Part shown: piece after piece, positions 36,776-45,124 of the stretch
How the letters are laid out: every line of letters begins with the position of its first letter
Position numbering within the stretch: the stretch's first letter is position 1
Assembly (NCBI RefSeq): GCF_030708075.1
Contig: NZ_CP117982.1
Location: forward strand, 124,001-188,000
From: Candidatus Epulonipiscium viviparus
GTDB lineage: Bacteria > Bacillota > Clostridia > Lachnospirales > Cellulosilyticaceae
DNA: 64,000 nt
Reading direction: 5' to 3'
The notes under the pieces: generated by a model
What the model saw: the letters and a program-made list of their open reading frames with translations, nothing else
Databases searched by the model: none
What the model was told of the DNA's origin: nothing
Position numbers and translations under genes: made by a program

Positions 36776-38314
36776 TTAAAATGTATAGAATAATGGCGAG
36801 CCAGGTCCTATAGGAAGCCCTACAAGGTACCATATTACAAACAAAATTGTCCAGCCTATCAAGAATGCTATAGAGTATGGTAGCATGGTTGTGACAAGCG
36901 TTCCCACTCCGGCTTTTTTATCATATTTTTGACAAAAGGCCACTATAAGTGCAAAAAATGGCATTAGTGGGGCTATAACATTCGTGCATGAGTCACCGAT
37001 TCTAAATACCAGCTGAGTTAGCTCTGGAGAGAGCCCGATTTGCATAAACATGGGTACAAATATCGGTGCCATTAGAACCCATTTGGCAGAGTCGACAGCA
37101 ATAATAATATTGATCAAAGATGTTAATATGATAAACGCAATGATCAGTGGCAGTCCAACAAATCCTGTGTTTTGAAGAAATTGAGCTCCGTTTACCGAAA
37201 TAATTGTGCCTAATTTTGAATAATCGAAAAAGTTAATAAATTGTCCACCAAAAAAAACTAAGACTAAAAATCCAGTAATAGAAGTTATACCTTTTGTCAT
37301 GAGCTCGATCACATCTTTGTCGTTTTTGATAACCTTTGATCCGATGCCATAGAATATGCCTGGCACCAAGAAAAAGAATGCCATAATCGGAATGATGCTA
37401 TTCATAAATGGAGATACCAAGATGCCGTTTGTTTCAGGATTTCTGAGGATTCCGTTTGGAGGAACAACTAGTAATGCTATCAATATTATGTATGCCAAAA
37501 GAGCGATTCCCGCCCAGCGCATTCCTCGTTTTTCTAAGTCTGTTATCTTCTCAATTTCATGTAGATCAAATTTCTCGTAAGCACCCAACCGAGGCTCCAC
37601 AATTTTTTCGGTAACCAAAGTCCCCAAAATCACAATCAAGAAAGTCGATGCGATCATAAAATACCAGTTAGCAGTTGGCTGAACTAAATAGTTTGGATCC
37701 AATATATTTGCAGCTTGCGTAGATATACCGGCAAACATAGGGTCGTTGGTGCCTATTAGTAGATTTGCGCTCCACCCGCCCGAAACTCCGGCAAACGCAG
37801 CTGCCAAGCCTGCAATCGGATGTCGTTTAAATCCCATAAATATAATTGCTCCAAGAGGAACCAACACTACATATCCCGTGGATGATGCAACATTTGAGAT
37901 GACCCCTAGAAATACGATCATGGCTGTGACCCATTTTTTGGGAGTAACCTCTGTCACTCGTTTTAGCAAAGCTGTTAACAGCCCTGTGCCTTCCGCAACT
38001 GCCACACAAAGTATAATCATAAATACTGGTCCCAAAGAATAGAAACCGGTAAAGTTTGGAATTATGCTAGTAAACATGTGTCGGATGCCTTCTGCAGATA
38101 ACAAACTTACTGCAGTAACTTGCATCTCTACAATTTGTCCCGTGGCCTGATCATATCCATCGTAGGTAACGCTAACTCCAAGCGCGGCACATATAGCAGA
38201 TGCCACAATAACCACGGCTATCAGTATAATAAATATTGTAGTAGGATGCGGCAACGCGTTTCCCGCTTGCTCGATCTTATCTAATGTTTTAGTTAACAAT
38301 GTTTTTCTTTTCAT
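36776..38314 (-). CDS. abgT: AbgT family transporter (p-aminobenzoyl-glutamate type)
   Basis: 512 residues with about 12 membrane segments. GNALPHPTTIFIILIAVV at the N-terminus and GGWSANLLIGTNDPMFAGIS in the middle are AbgT features. Members import p-aminobenzoyl-glutamate or export sulfonamide-like antimetabolites with the proton or sodium gradient. No abgAB peptidase genes are adjacent, so the substrate is uncertain. AAAGGAAG precedes the ATG, and it has its own consensus promoter. Confidence 0.88.
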   Translation of the reverse strand: MKRKTLLTKTLDKIEQAGNALPHPTTIFIILIAVVIVASAICAALGVSVTYDGYDQATGQIVEMQVTAVSLLSAEGIRHMFTSIIPNFTGFYSLGPVFMIILCVAVAEGTGLLTALLKRVTEVTPKKWVTAMIVFLGVISNVASSTGYVVLVPLGAIIFMGFKRHPIAGLAAAFAGVSGGWSANLLIGTNDPMFAGISTQAANILDPNYLVQPTANWYFMIASTFLIVILGTLVTEKIVEPRLGAYEKFDLHEIEKITDLEKRGMRWAGIALLAYIILIALLVVPPNGILRNPETNGILVSPFMNSIIPIMAFFFLVPGIFYGIGSKVIKNDKDVIELMTKGITSITGFLVLVFFGGQFINFFDYSKLGTIISVNGAQFLQNTGFVGLPLIIAFIILTSLINIIIAVDSAKWVLMAPIFVPMFMQIGLSPELTQLVFRIGDSCTNVIAPLMPFFALIVAFCQKYDKKAGVGTLVTTMLPYSIAFLIGWTILFVIWYLVGLPIGPGSPLFYTF

Positions 38315-38350
38315 TTATGTACTTCCTTTCAGTGTGATTTGTACAGACTG

Positions 38351-38380
38351 ATTATATAGTTTAGATTTTATATCTGTCAA
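38351..38380 (-). promoter_or_regulatory. Consensus sigma-A promoter of the abgT-like gene
   Basis: Minus-strand perfect TTGACA (38375-38380) and perfect TATAAT (38351-38356) with an 18-base spacer, about 40 bases upstream of the ATG. Confidence 0.8.
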
Positions 38381-38452
38381 GAAAAAAGTGTTGTTGTAAT
38401 TATATTATTATGCTTCATATGAAGTAATATCTCATGGAGAGTTTGAAATAAC

Positions 38453-38486
38453 AAAAAAGCCGCCTCCTATAAAACCCGGAGACGAC
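38453..38486 (-). terminator. Rho-independent terminator of the opp operon
   Basis: Minus-strand GTCGTCTCC (38478-38486) pairs with GGAGGCGGC (38459-38467) using two G-U pairs, followed by TTTTTT. It lies about 10 bases after the stop of the 49-residue gene, marking that gene as the last of the operon. Confidence 0.85.
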
Positions 38487-38496
38487 TTGCGATAGC

Positions 38497-38646
38497 CTAT
38501 AACCAAAGATAATCAATAAAAAGAAATGCTAAGAAGAATGCTACAAAAAACACCGATGCAATGGGAAGAATTGTGGAATACATTGCCATTATGATTGCCT
38601 TTTGCTCTTTCCAAGTTAGATCCATTAACTGAGGTTCTTTTTTCAT
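38497..38646 (-). CDS. 49-residue single-pass membrane protein at the end of the opp operon
   Basis: A short gene not recognised by family. The N-terminal half is polar (MKKEPQLMDLTWKEQKAI); residues ~22-45 are strongly hydrophobic and end IDYLWL. The ATG lies nine bases after AAGG in a GGATGGAG-rich site. It is only 15 bases downstream of oppF and directly before the operon terminator, so co-transcription is almost certain. The layout suggests a small membrane subunit or modulator of the peptide transporter. Nothing in the sequence proves a function. Confidence 0.75.
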   Translation of the reverse strand: MKKEPQLMDLTWKEQKAIIMAMYSTILPIASVFFVAFFLAFLFIDYLWL

Positions 38647-38661
38647 AGACTCCATCCTTTC

Positions 38662-39630
38662 TTAATCGTATAAATGACACGCAACATAGTGGTCGTTATC
38701 ATGCTTCTTATATTCTGGCATAACTGTCTTGCATTTCTCCATGCATTGCCTACATCTGGTGTGAAACTTACATCCGGCTGGAGGGTTTGCAGGAGATGGA
38801 ATATCCCCTTCTAATATAATTCGGCTCATCTTTACGGTGGGGTCTGGTGTAGGTATAGCGCTAAATAGCGACTTTGTATATGGGTGCATTGGGTTTTGGA
38901 ATATCTCTTTTGTTGATGCCTTCTCCACCAAATTTCCCAAATACATCACGCCAACTTCGTTTGATATATGCTCCACAACACTCAAATCATGCGATATAAA
39001 TACGTAACTGAGCCCCTTGGTTTTCTGCAAATCCATTAGAAGGTTGATGATTTGCGCTTGGACCGATACATCTAATGCCGAGACTGGTTCGTCGCAAACT
39101 ATAAGTTTAGGCTTTAAAGCAACTGCACGGGCTATGCATATTCGCTGCCGTTGACCACCCGAAAATTCATGTGGATAACGGTCTATTTGGTGATCTTGGA
39201 GCCCGCATTCCCTCATTATTTCCATGACATAGCTGCGCAAAGCCTTTTCCGGAACAATCTTATGCTCTCTTACTGCCTCTCCGATTATTTCTCCAACAGG
39301 CATCTTGGGGCTTAGCGAACTATACGGATCCTGAAAAATAATTTGAATTTCTGGCCGAATCTCTCGTAATTGTTGATCGGTTAACGCAAACACGTCTTTA
39401 CCATCAAAAATGACCTGGCCACCATTGTTGCTGTGTAATCGCAGTAAAGTTTTGCCAACCGTGGTTTTGCCGCAGCCCGACTCACCTACCAATCCAAATG
39501 TCGATCCGCGTGCAACTTCAAATGAAATCCCATCAACAGCTTTTACATGCCCAACCACCCTTTGTAGCAAACCACCTCGTATATCATAATACTTCTTTAA
39601 GTTTTCAACTTTTAATATTGGTTCACTCAT
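38662..39630 (-). CDS. oppF: Oligopeptide ABC transporter ATP-binding protein OppF
   Basis: About 322 residues. Walker A is VGESGCGKTTVGK, the signature is FSGGQRQRICIARA, Walker B is LIVCDEPVSALDVS and the switch is FISHDLSVVEH. The C-terminal CKFHTRCRQCMEKC is the cysteine-rich tail of the Opp/Dpp ATPases that binds an Fe-S cluster in characterised members. I chose the ATG six bases after GGAGG, which overlaps the end of oppD by eight bases; longer in-frame starts lack a binding site. Confidence 0.93.
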   Translation of the reverse strand: MSEPILKVENLKKYYDIRGGLLQRVVGHVKAVDGISFEVARGSTFGLVGESGCGKTTVGKTLLRLHSNNGGQVIFDGKDVFALTDQQLREIRPEIQIIFQDPYSSLSPKMPVGEIIGEAVREHKIVPEKALRSYVMEIMRECGLQDHQIDRYPHEFSGGQRQRICIARAVALKPKLIVCDEPVSALDVSVQAQIINLLMDLQKTKGLSYVFISHDLSVVEHISNEVGVMYLGNLVEKASTKEIFQNPMHPYTKSLFSAIPTPDPTVKMSRIILEGDIPSPANPPAGCKFHTRCRQCMEKCKTVMPEYKKHDNDHYVACHLYD

Positions 39631-40774
39631 CGGCAACCTCCTTTGCATTATCGTATAAATGGCAAGCAACTTTGTGATAACTGCTAAGTTGCTTCAGTTC
39701 GGGTATGTCGCCATGACACGCTGCGCTAACTCTATCGCAACGATCTTTAAAAAAGCAATGGTTGGGTAAATTGATCGAATTTGGTACCGATCCAGGAATG
39801 GAATACAGTCTGTCAACGTTTTGATTGACAACAGGCTTACTTTTAATTAGCCCAATTGTATATGGATGCTTGGGATTTAGAAACACTTCTTCTGCAGTCC
39901 CTTGCTCGACGATTTTGCCCGCATACATAACTACAACAAAATCTGCCATTTCGGCTACAACGCCTAAGTCATGCGTGATAAGCAAAATACTCGCATCGAT
40001 TTTAGATTTTAATTCTCGTAGAAGATCTAATACTTGCGCTTGAATCGTGACGTCTAACGCAGTTGTTGGCTCATCGGCTATTATCAACCTCGGATTACAG
40101 CAAAGAGACATGGCGATCATTACACGCTGACGCATCCCGCCCGAAAGCTCATGAGGAAAACATTTATATATTCCTTCAGCTCGCGCAATTCCAACGAGCT
40201 CTAACATTTTTATAGTTTGTGCTTTAACATCGGCTTTCTTTATATCTGGTCTATGCAGTAATATTGCTTCATCGATTTGCGCGCCAATTCTAAACACAGG
40301 ATTGAGGCTGGTCATGGGTTCTTGAAAAATCATCGAAATTTCGTTGCCTCGAATTGTTTGCATTAGAGAAATGGGCGCTTTTACAATATTGATTGGGCCA
40401 GATGGTCTGTTGTATCGAATTTCGCCTTCTGTAATTTGCCCAACAGGTGCCGTTACCAACTTCATTATAGACAAGCTCGTTACCGACTTTCCGCAACCAG
40501 ATTCACCAACCAAAGCTACCGTTTTGCCTTGCGGTATTTCGAGCGTTACGCCATTTACTGATTTTGCAATTCCTATATCTGTATAAAAATACGTGTGTAA
40601 ATTATCAATTTCTAATATATTGTCAGGATTTTTCATAGTTGTCGCATATTCTTCGGGCTGAATATCTTTGCGTTTTTTTTCGGCTTCAAATTTTTTTATC
40701 ACAATTTTATTGTTCCGAGAAATTTCTCTCATTTGATGTCTGGCTTCTCTTTTCAGTGCTGTTTTTTTAAACAC
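39623..40774 (-). CDS. oppD: Oligopeptide ABC transporter ATP-binding protein OppD
   Basis: About 383 residues. Walker A VGESGCGKSVTSL, signature LSGGMRQRVMIAMSL, Walker B LIIADEPTTALDVT, switch LITHDLGVVAE, and the C-terminal FKDRCDRVSAAC cysteine region. Before the usual OppD start (DNILEIDNLHTYF) is an unusual ~50-residue extension rich in Lys/Arg. It seems genuine because the only good ribosome binding site (AGGTAGG) lies before it. A GTG nine bases after that site is my preferred start; a TTG six bases further upstream is the alternative. Confidence 0.88.
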   Translation of the reverse strand: MFKKTALKREARHQMREISRNNKIVIKKFEAEKKRKDIQPEEYATTMKNPDNILEIDNLHTYFYTDIGIAKSVNGVTLEIPQGKTVALVGESGCGKSVTSLSIMKLVTAPVGQITEGEIRYNRPSGPINIVKAPISLMQTIRGNEISMIFQEPMTSLNPVFRIGAQIDEAILLHRPDIKKADVKAQTIKMLELVGIARAEGIYKCFPHELSGGMRQRVMIAMSLCCNPRLIIADEPTTALDVTIQAQVLDLLRELKSKIDASILLITHDLGVVAEMADFVVVMYAGKIVEQGTAEEVFLNPKHPYTIGLIKSKPVVNQNVDRLYSIPGSVPNSINLPNHCFFKDRCDRVSAACHGDIPELKQLSSYHKVACHLYDNAKEVADE

Positions 40775-40784
40775 TAGCAAACAC

Positions 40785-41756
40785 CTACCTTTTCATTTTA
40801 GGGTCAAATGCGTCGCGCAGTCCATCTCCAACAAAGTTAAATCCTAGCACTGTTGTAAGAATAAATAATCCTGGTGGAAGCCACATAAATATATATTCTC
40901 TTAGAATGATAGGGTCTTTTACAATATTTACCATGTTACCCCAAGATGCATATGGAAATGGCACGCCGATTCCCAAATAGCTATACGCAGCTTCGGTTAA
41001 AATAACGCCGCCCATCCCCATGGTTGCAACAACAATAAGTTGAGGCATAACGTTGGGTACCAAATGCTTGATAATTTTTCTAGATGGACGAATTCCTGTC
41101 GCTTCTGTTGCAATCATAAATTCTTGTTCACGCAAACTCAAGATTTGACCACGAACGAGCCTGGCGACACTGGCCCAGCCCATAAGCCCCATAACAAGGG
41201 TTAGCCAATAAATTTTTTGCTCTTGTGGTACTTTATAAGCTAGCAAGAGTGAACTAATTATTAACATTATTGGAAGTGTTGGCAAACAATATATTACATC
41301 AACGAGACGCATTATTAGGTTGTCAATTTTTCCTCCAAAATATCCAGCAATTCCGCCTAAAGTTACGCCAAGTGTAAGTTGAAAGAACACTACAACAAAT
41401 CCGATGGTAAGTGAAATTCTTCCGCCATACATAAGTCGTGTAAAAATATCTCGGCCATCTTTGTCTGTACCACACCAGTGAAGCGCTGAAGGTGCCTGCT
41501 TATTTGCGATGACAACGCCAGGTGCAGCGGGGTTATAGCCTTGCAAATTTTCGGTACTAAACTCCACCCCGTCTGTTGCTGTATAAAAAATTGTATATTC
41601 CCCATAAGGAGAAAATAATGGTCCAATAAACGAAAATATAAACATACCAACCAATATAATAACGCCAACGATAGCAAGTTTATTGCGCAAGAAGCGTTTA
41701 GTAACCAACTGACCGGGCGTCACTACTTTTTCTAAATTTATGCTTTCCTTTGCCAT
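40785..41756 (-). CDS. oppC: Oligopeptide ABC transporter permease OppC
   Basis: 323 residues. An N-terminal cytoplasmic stretch is followed by a membrane helix (LAIVGVIILVGMFIFSFIGP), a large extracytoplasmic loop containing HWCGTDKDGRDIFTRLMYG, a hallmark of OppC/DppC, then the five-helix permease core ending FNFVGDGLRDAFDPKMKR, the typical family C-terminus. AAGGAGGGAG precedes the ATG. It pairs with OppB. Confidence 0.93.
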   Translation of the reverse strand: MAKESINLEKVVTPGQLVTKRFLRNKLAIVGVIILVGMFIFSFIGPLFSPYGEYTIFYTATDGVEFSTENLQGYNPAAPGVVIANKQAPSALHWCGTDKDGRDIFTRLMYGGRISLTIGFVVVFFQLTLGVTLGGIAGYFGGKIDNLIMRLVDVIYCLPTLPIMLIISSLLLAYKVPQEQKIYWLTLVMGLMGWASVARLVRGQILSLREQEFMIATEATGIRPSRKIIKHLVPNVMPQLIVVATMGMGGVILTEAAYSYLGIGVPFPYASWGNMVNIVKDPIILREYIFMWLPPGLFILTTVLGFNFVGDGLRDAFDPKMKR

Positions 41757-41771
41757 ATTACTCCCTCCTTA

Positions 41772-42740
41772 TTATTTTAAGCGTACACGTGGGTCAACAA
41801 CGCCATAAAGGACGTCTGATACAAGCGTTCCGATAAGAGTCAATGTTGCCATAAATAAAGTAGAGCCCATTATATATGGAACGTCTCCGCTACGAAGCGC
41901 GGTCAATGCTGTGTTCCCAACACCATCGATTCCAAAGATTCCCTCTGTAATCATCGCGCCTGCAAATAACCCTGGGATCATTCCTCCTAAAATGGTAACT
42001 ATTGGAATTAACGTATTTCTAAACGCATGTTTATATACAACTGTATTTTCGCTAAGTCCTTTTGCTCGTGCAGTTCTAATGTAATCTTCGTTTAACACTT
42101 CTAGCATGTTCGTGCGGCAATATCTCATAAGTCCACCGATTCCTAAAACGGTAAGAACCATAACAGGTAGAACAAAATGTTTTGCCATATCTAAAATTAA
42201 CGCAAATCCTTCATAGTCCATACGCGCGGTTTCCATTCCAGAGAGAGGGAGAATGCCAAGCCATTGAGCAAATACTCTTTGTAAGATAGCTGCAAAGAAA
42301 AAGCTCGGAAGACTCATTCCCATCAATGCGACGGTGGTGACCGCATAATCTGTTTTGCTATATTTTTTAGTAGCAGAAATTACGCCTAACGGTATTGCTA
42401 TTAGTATTTGTAAAATATAAGCTGGGAAAGACATCCAAAAAGAGTACCACATTTTGCTACTAATCACTTCTGCGACAGGCTTTTTCTCAACAAAAGAAGT
42501 TCCCAAATCGCCTTGAACAACGCCGCTGATCCATTTGGCGTAACCCTCTGGAATGCTATCATTTAGCCCATAAAGTTCGTTTAGGTTATCAATCATCTCT
42601 TGCGTCACTTCAGGATTTCCGTTTGTGATTGTCGATACATAATCTACAGGAGCGCTTCTAATCAAACAGTAGATGATAACAGAAACACCCAACAAGATGC
42701 CAAACCCGATACCAACACGTCTCACAATATATTGCCACAT
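41772..42740 (-). CDS. oppB: Oligopeptide ABC transporter permease OppB
   Basis: 322 residues. The N-terminal VRRVGIGFGILLGVSVIIY helix, the DLGTSF element after the first loop, the EAA loop (YIRTARAKGLSENTVVYKHA) and the C-terminal YGVVDPRVRLK are those of OppB/DppB. It is 121 bases downstream of oppA, with a hairpin between the two, and 15 bases upstream of oppC. Confidence 0.93.
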   Translation of the reverse strand: MWQYIVRRVGIGFGILLGVSVIIYCLIRSAPVDYVSTITNGNPEVTQEMIDNLNELYGLNDSIPEGYAKWISGVVQGDLGTSFVEKKPVAEVISSKMWYSFWMSFPAYILQILIAIPLGVISATKKYSKTDYAVTTVALMGMSLPSFFFAAILQRVFAQWLGILPLSGMETARMDYEGFALILDMAKHFVLPVMVLTVLGIGGLMRYCRTNMLEVLNEDYIRTARAKGLSENTVVYKHAFRNTLIPIVTILGGMIPGLFAGAMITEGIFGIDGVGNTALTALRSGDVPYIMGSTLFMATLTLIGTLVSDVLYGVVDPRVRLK

Positions 42741-42828
42741 AACTTCTCCCCCTTTTTATATTACTTATTAATGCAGCAATTCAAATCACAGCATATGCTA
42801 TAAGCTGAAGTGCCGCATCAACAATAAG

Positions 42829-42851
42829 GGCCACGGAATCAAACCGTGACC
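42829..42851 (-). other. oppA-oppB intercistronic hairpin
   Basis: GGTCACGG and CCGTGGCC (minus strand; 42844-42851 and 42829-42836) form a stem with one G-U pair. The following tract is only weakly T-rich, so it is probably a partial terminator or 3' stabiliser that keeps oppA mRNA in excess over the permeases. Confidence 0.6.
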
Positions 42852-42861
42852 ACTACAAAAT

Positions 42862-44541
42862 TTATTTGACCATCTCTATATTTTGAAGCTCACTGTAGAA
42901 ATTGTAATACGGAGTCATATCATCAGTAAGCGAATCTATATTAATCATTTCTGGGTTAAACACATACATATTTTTACGCTGATAAACAGGCATTTCCACT
43001 GCTTGATCCATTATAATATCCAAGGCTTGTTGATACAAATTTGTTCGAACTGCGACGTCGTTTGTGGAGCGTGCATCTACTATTATTTTGTCTAAGTCAT
43101 CATTAAATATGGAGTAGTGATTTGATGGCCCTGTTGAGTGATATATTTGATACATATCGGGATCGGCTGTAGACCCCCAAGCTGCCACCCACATATCCCA
43201 GCCTTTTTGATTGAGAACATCGAAGAACAGAGATCCGTCGGTATCCGCTATTTCTAGAACTGCCCCCATGGCTTCTAGGTCGCTCTTCATTTGAGTTAAA
43301 ACAGGTGCAGTTGGGTGATCCATCGTTCCGCCACCTGGAATCCCCACTTCTATACGCAGTTGTTTTCCATCTTTAACCAATTTTCCGTCTACTTCAGTAT
43401 AACCCGCAGCCACGAAATATTCTTTTGCCTTCGCTACATCGTAACCATAATATTCTGTGGCATCTTGCGGATATGCCCAAGACACGGTGGACATCGGGCG
43501 TTCTATCACAGTAGCCAAGTCGCCGTAATATGACTCAACTGCAGGAGCACGATTCATAAGATGCATCAAACCTTTACGTACATTAATATCTGGTACACGC
43601 TCGGCATTGATTCCAATATAGCCATAGCCCAAGTTGTCTACTAGCTCATAGTGTAATCCCGCTTCTTCGACATTGGCAACCATCTCTGGAGATGCTGATG
43701 GATCGGATAAATCCACCTGCTGGCTTCTAACGGCCTCAAACATATTTGCTTGATCTATTACCTGAAACTTCAACTTGTCTAATTTAGGTGCACCAAAGAA
43801 ATAGTTTGGATTGTTTACTAAGTTAACAACGTTGTTTGCAAAGCTGTCAAAAATAAATGGCCCTGCACCCAACGGAGCTTCGTTTTTAAGTTTTACTCCT
43901 GATAAATCGCCTTTTTTGAAAGTGGTTCCATAATAGTGTTCTGGTGTTACAGATATAGCAAACTTGTAAATAGCTGCAGGATCGATGCCATCAATGGTAA
44001 CTTGAACAGTTTTGTCGTCTAATTTTTTGATACCCGCAATTTCAGTTGCGTCGCCCTCTTTATAGTCTGCAAGGCCCACAATAGGCAACGTGTTTAGCGT
44101 CGACATTCCGTCATAAGTTGGATCTAGTAGTACCAAAAAATTGAACATCACATCGTCCGCAGTCATAGGCTCGCCATCGCTAAATTTGATGCCGTCTTGT
44201 AATGTAAAAGTATATACAGTTTGTAGGTCGCCAGAATCTGTCGTTGTTTCTTCTATATTAAAAGTTGCGGCTTCTGGAACAACTTGTCCCAAGCGATCTT
44301 GCCCTAACAATCCCATATGCACACGACCATTAATGACGTCGTCATACGCAGTAGTATAGAAGAAAGGGCTAAATACTCCGTTTAAGTCACCAACAGCAAA
44401 AACGCTAGTTCCAAACGCTCCAGATTCAGTTGCATCTGTATTTGGTGTCGCATCTTCGGAGCCACCACAACCTATTAAAGCAATAGTAGAAAATCCAGCA
44501 ATCAGAGATAGTGTTGTAATTTTTTTTGAAAATTTTATCAT
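42862..44541 (-). CDS. oppA: Oligopeptide-binding lipoprotein OppA
   Basis: 559 residues, the size of family 5 solute-binding proteins. The lipoprotein signal ends STIALIGCGGSE, lipid-linked at Cys25. Family 5 features include FTLQDGIKFSDGEPMTADDV and a C-terminal PVYQRKNMYVFNPEMIN. It captures peptides outside the cell for OppBCDF. First gene of the oppA-B-C-D-F-small protein operon; AAAGGAGAG precedes the ATG. Confidence 0.92.
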   Translation of the reverse strand: MIKFSKKITTLSLIAGFSTIALIGCGGSEDATPNTDATESGAFGTSVFAVGDLNGVFSPFFYTTAYDDVINGRVHMGLLGQDRLGQVVPEAATFNIEETTTDSGDLQTVYTFTLQDGIKFSDGEPMTADDVMFNFLVLLDPTYDGMSTLNTLPIVGLADYKEGDATEIAGIKKLDDKTVQVTIDGIDPAAIYKFAISVTPEHYYGTTFKKGDLSGVKLKNEAPLGAGPFIFDSFANNVVNLVNNPNYFFGAPKLDKLKFQVIDQANMFEAVRSQQVDLSDPSASPEMVANVEEAGLHYELVDNLGYGYIGINAERVPDINVRKGLMHLMNRAPAVESYYGDLATVIERPMSTVSWAYPQDATEYYGYDVAKAKEYFVAAGYTEVDGKLVKDGKQLRIEVGIPGGGTMDHPTAPVLTQMKSDLEAMGAVLEIADTDGSLFFDVLNQKGWDMWVAAWGSTADPDMYQIYHSTGPSNHYSIFNDDLDKIIVDARSTNDVAVRTNLYQQALDIIMDQAVEMPVYQRKNMYVFNPEMINIDSLTDDMTPYYNFYSELQNIEMVK

Positions 44542-44620
44542 AGTAATCTCTCCTTTTTTTGTTTAGTGACTTATATGAATTATATGGCTCTTTCAAAAGT
44601 TGTAGCATTTATGTAAATAT

Positions 44621-44649
44621 ATAATAACACTTAGTTAATTGTTTTGCAA
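44621..44649 (-). promoter_or_regulatory. Probable sigma-A promoter of the opp operon
   Basis: Minus-strand TTGCAA (44644-44649) and TATTAT (44621-44626) with a 17-base spacer, about 80 bases upstream of oppA. The rest of the 354-base gap 44542-44895 is AT-rich, and I see only the plus-strand promoter listed next. Confidence 0.55.
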
Positions 44650-44838
44650 TATGATATTTTTGGTAAAAAGTACTTGCGTTTAAAGCTAAACCCAAATATG
44701 CGCATGCTAATTCTATAAAAAAACATAATTATTACATAATTTGTTGGTCATTATTTTAAATTGCTGCTAACAAAAAATACATAATCAATATTTTAATGTA
44801 AAAACTAGTAGCAAACGAAAAAAATTTTATAAGTTTGG

Positions 44839-44867
44839 TTGAAAATCGAATTTTGTGGCAATATTAT
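44839..44867 (+). promoter_or_regulatory. Possible sigma-A promoter of the 61-residue gene
   Basis: TTGAAA (44839-44844) and TATTAT (44862-44867) with a 17-base spacer, about 28 bases before the start codon of the small gene. Confidence 0.5.
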
Positions 44868-44895
44868 TTATAATGATTGTGAAGGTGGAATGAAG

Positions 44896-45081
44896 ATGAA
44901 CCCATTTAAGATAAACCTATTTAAAAATAAACGACAAAATACACGATCAAACGAGAAGTCAGAATTTGTGACTTTGGGATCGCAATTAAATGAAGATAAA
45001 ATTAAACAAGATTATGATTTCTTTAACCACTATTTTGATGCGCAGCTTATTGATTTGTATAACTATCAGAAACTAAAATAG
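44896..45081 (+). CDS. Small hypothetical protein (61 residues)
   Basis: Not recognised. A basic N-terminal third (MNPFKINLFKNKRQNTRSNE) is followed by an acidic/aromatic helix-forming region (KIKQDYDFFNHYFDAQLIDL). No signal peptide or membrane segment. I chose the ATG six bases after GGTGGA; the ATG two codons earlier abuts that site. The last residues, LYNYQKLK, suggest a soluble protein. Alone between the opp operon and the convergent SLH gene. Confidence 0.55.
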   Translation: MNPFKINLFKNKRQNTRSNEKSEFVTLGSQLNEDKIKQDYDFFNHYFDAQLIDLYNYQKLK

Positions 45082-45103
45082 TCTGTGCTAATATGCAACA
45101 GAC
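45081..45103. terminator. Weak hairpin between convergent genes
   Basis: GTCTGT (45081-45086) pairs with ACAGAC (45098-45103). The T-richness on either side is modest (ATTTT on the minus strand). It may serve the SLH gene or the small gene. Confidence 0.35.
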
Positions 45104-45124
45104 CAGATCTCGTTCTTATCGTTT

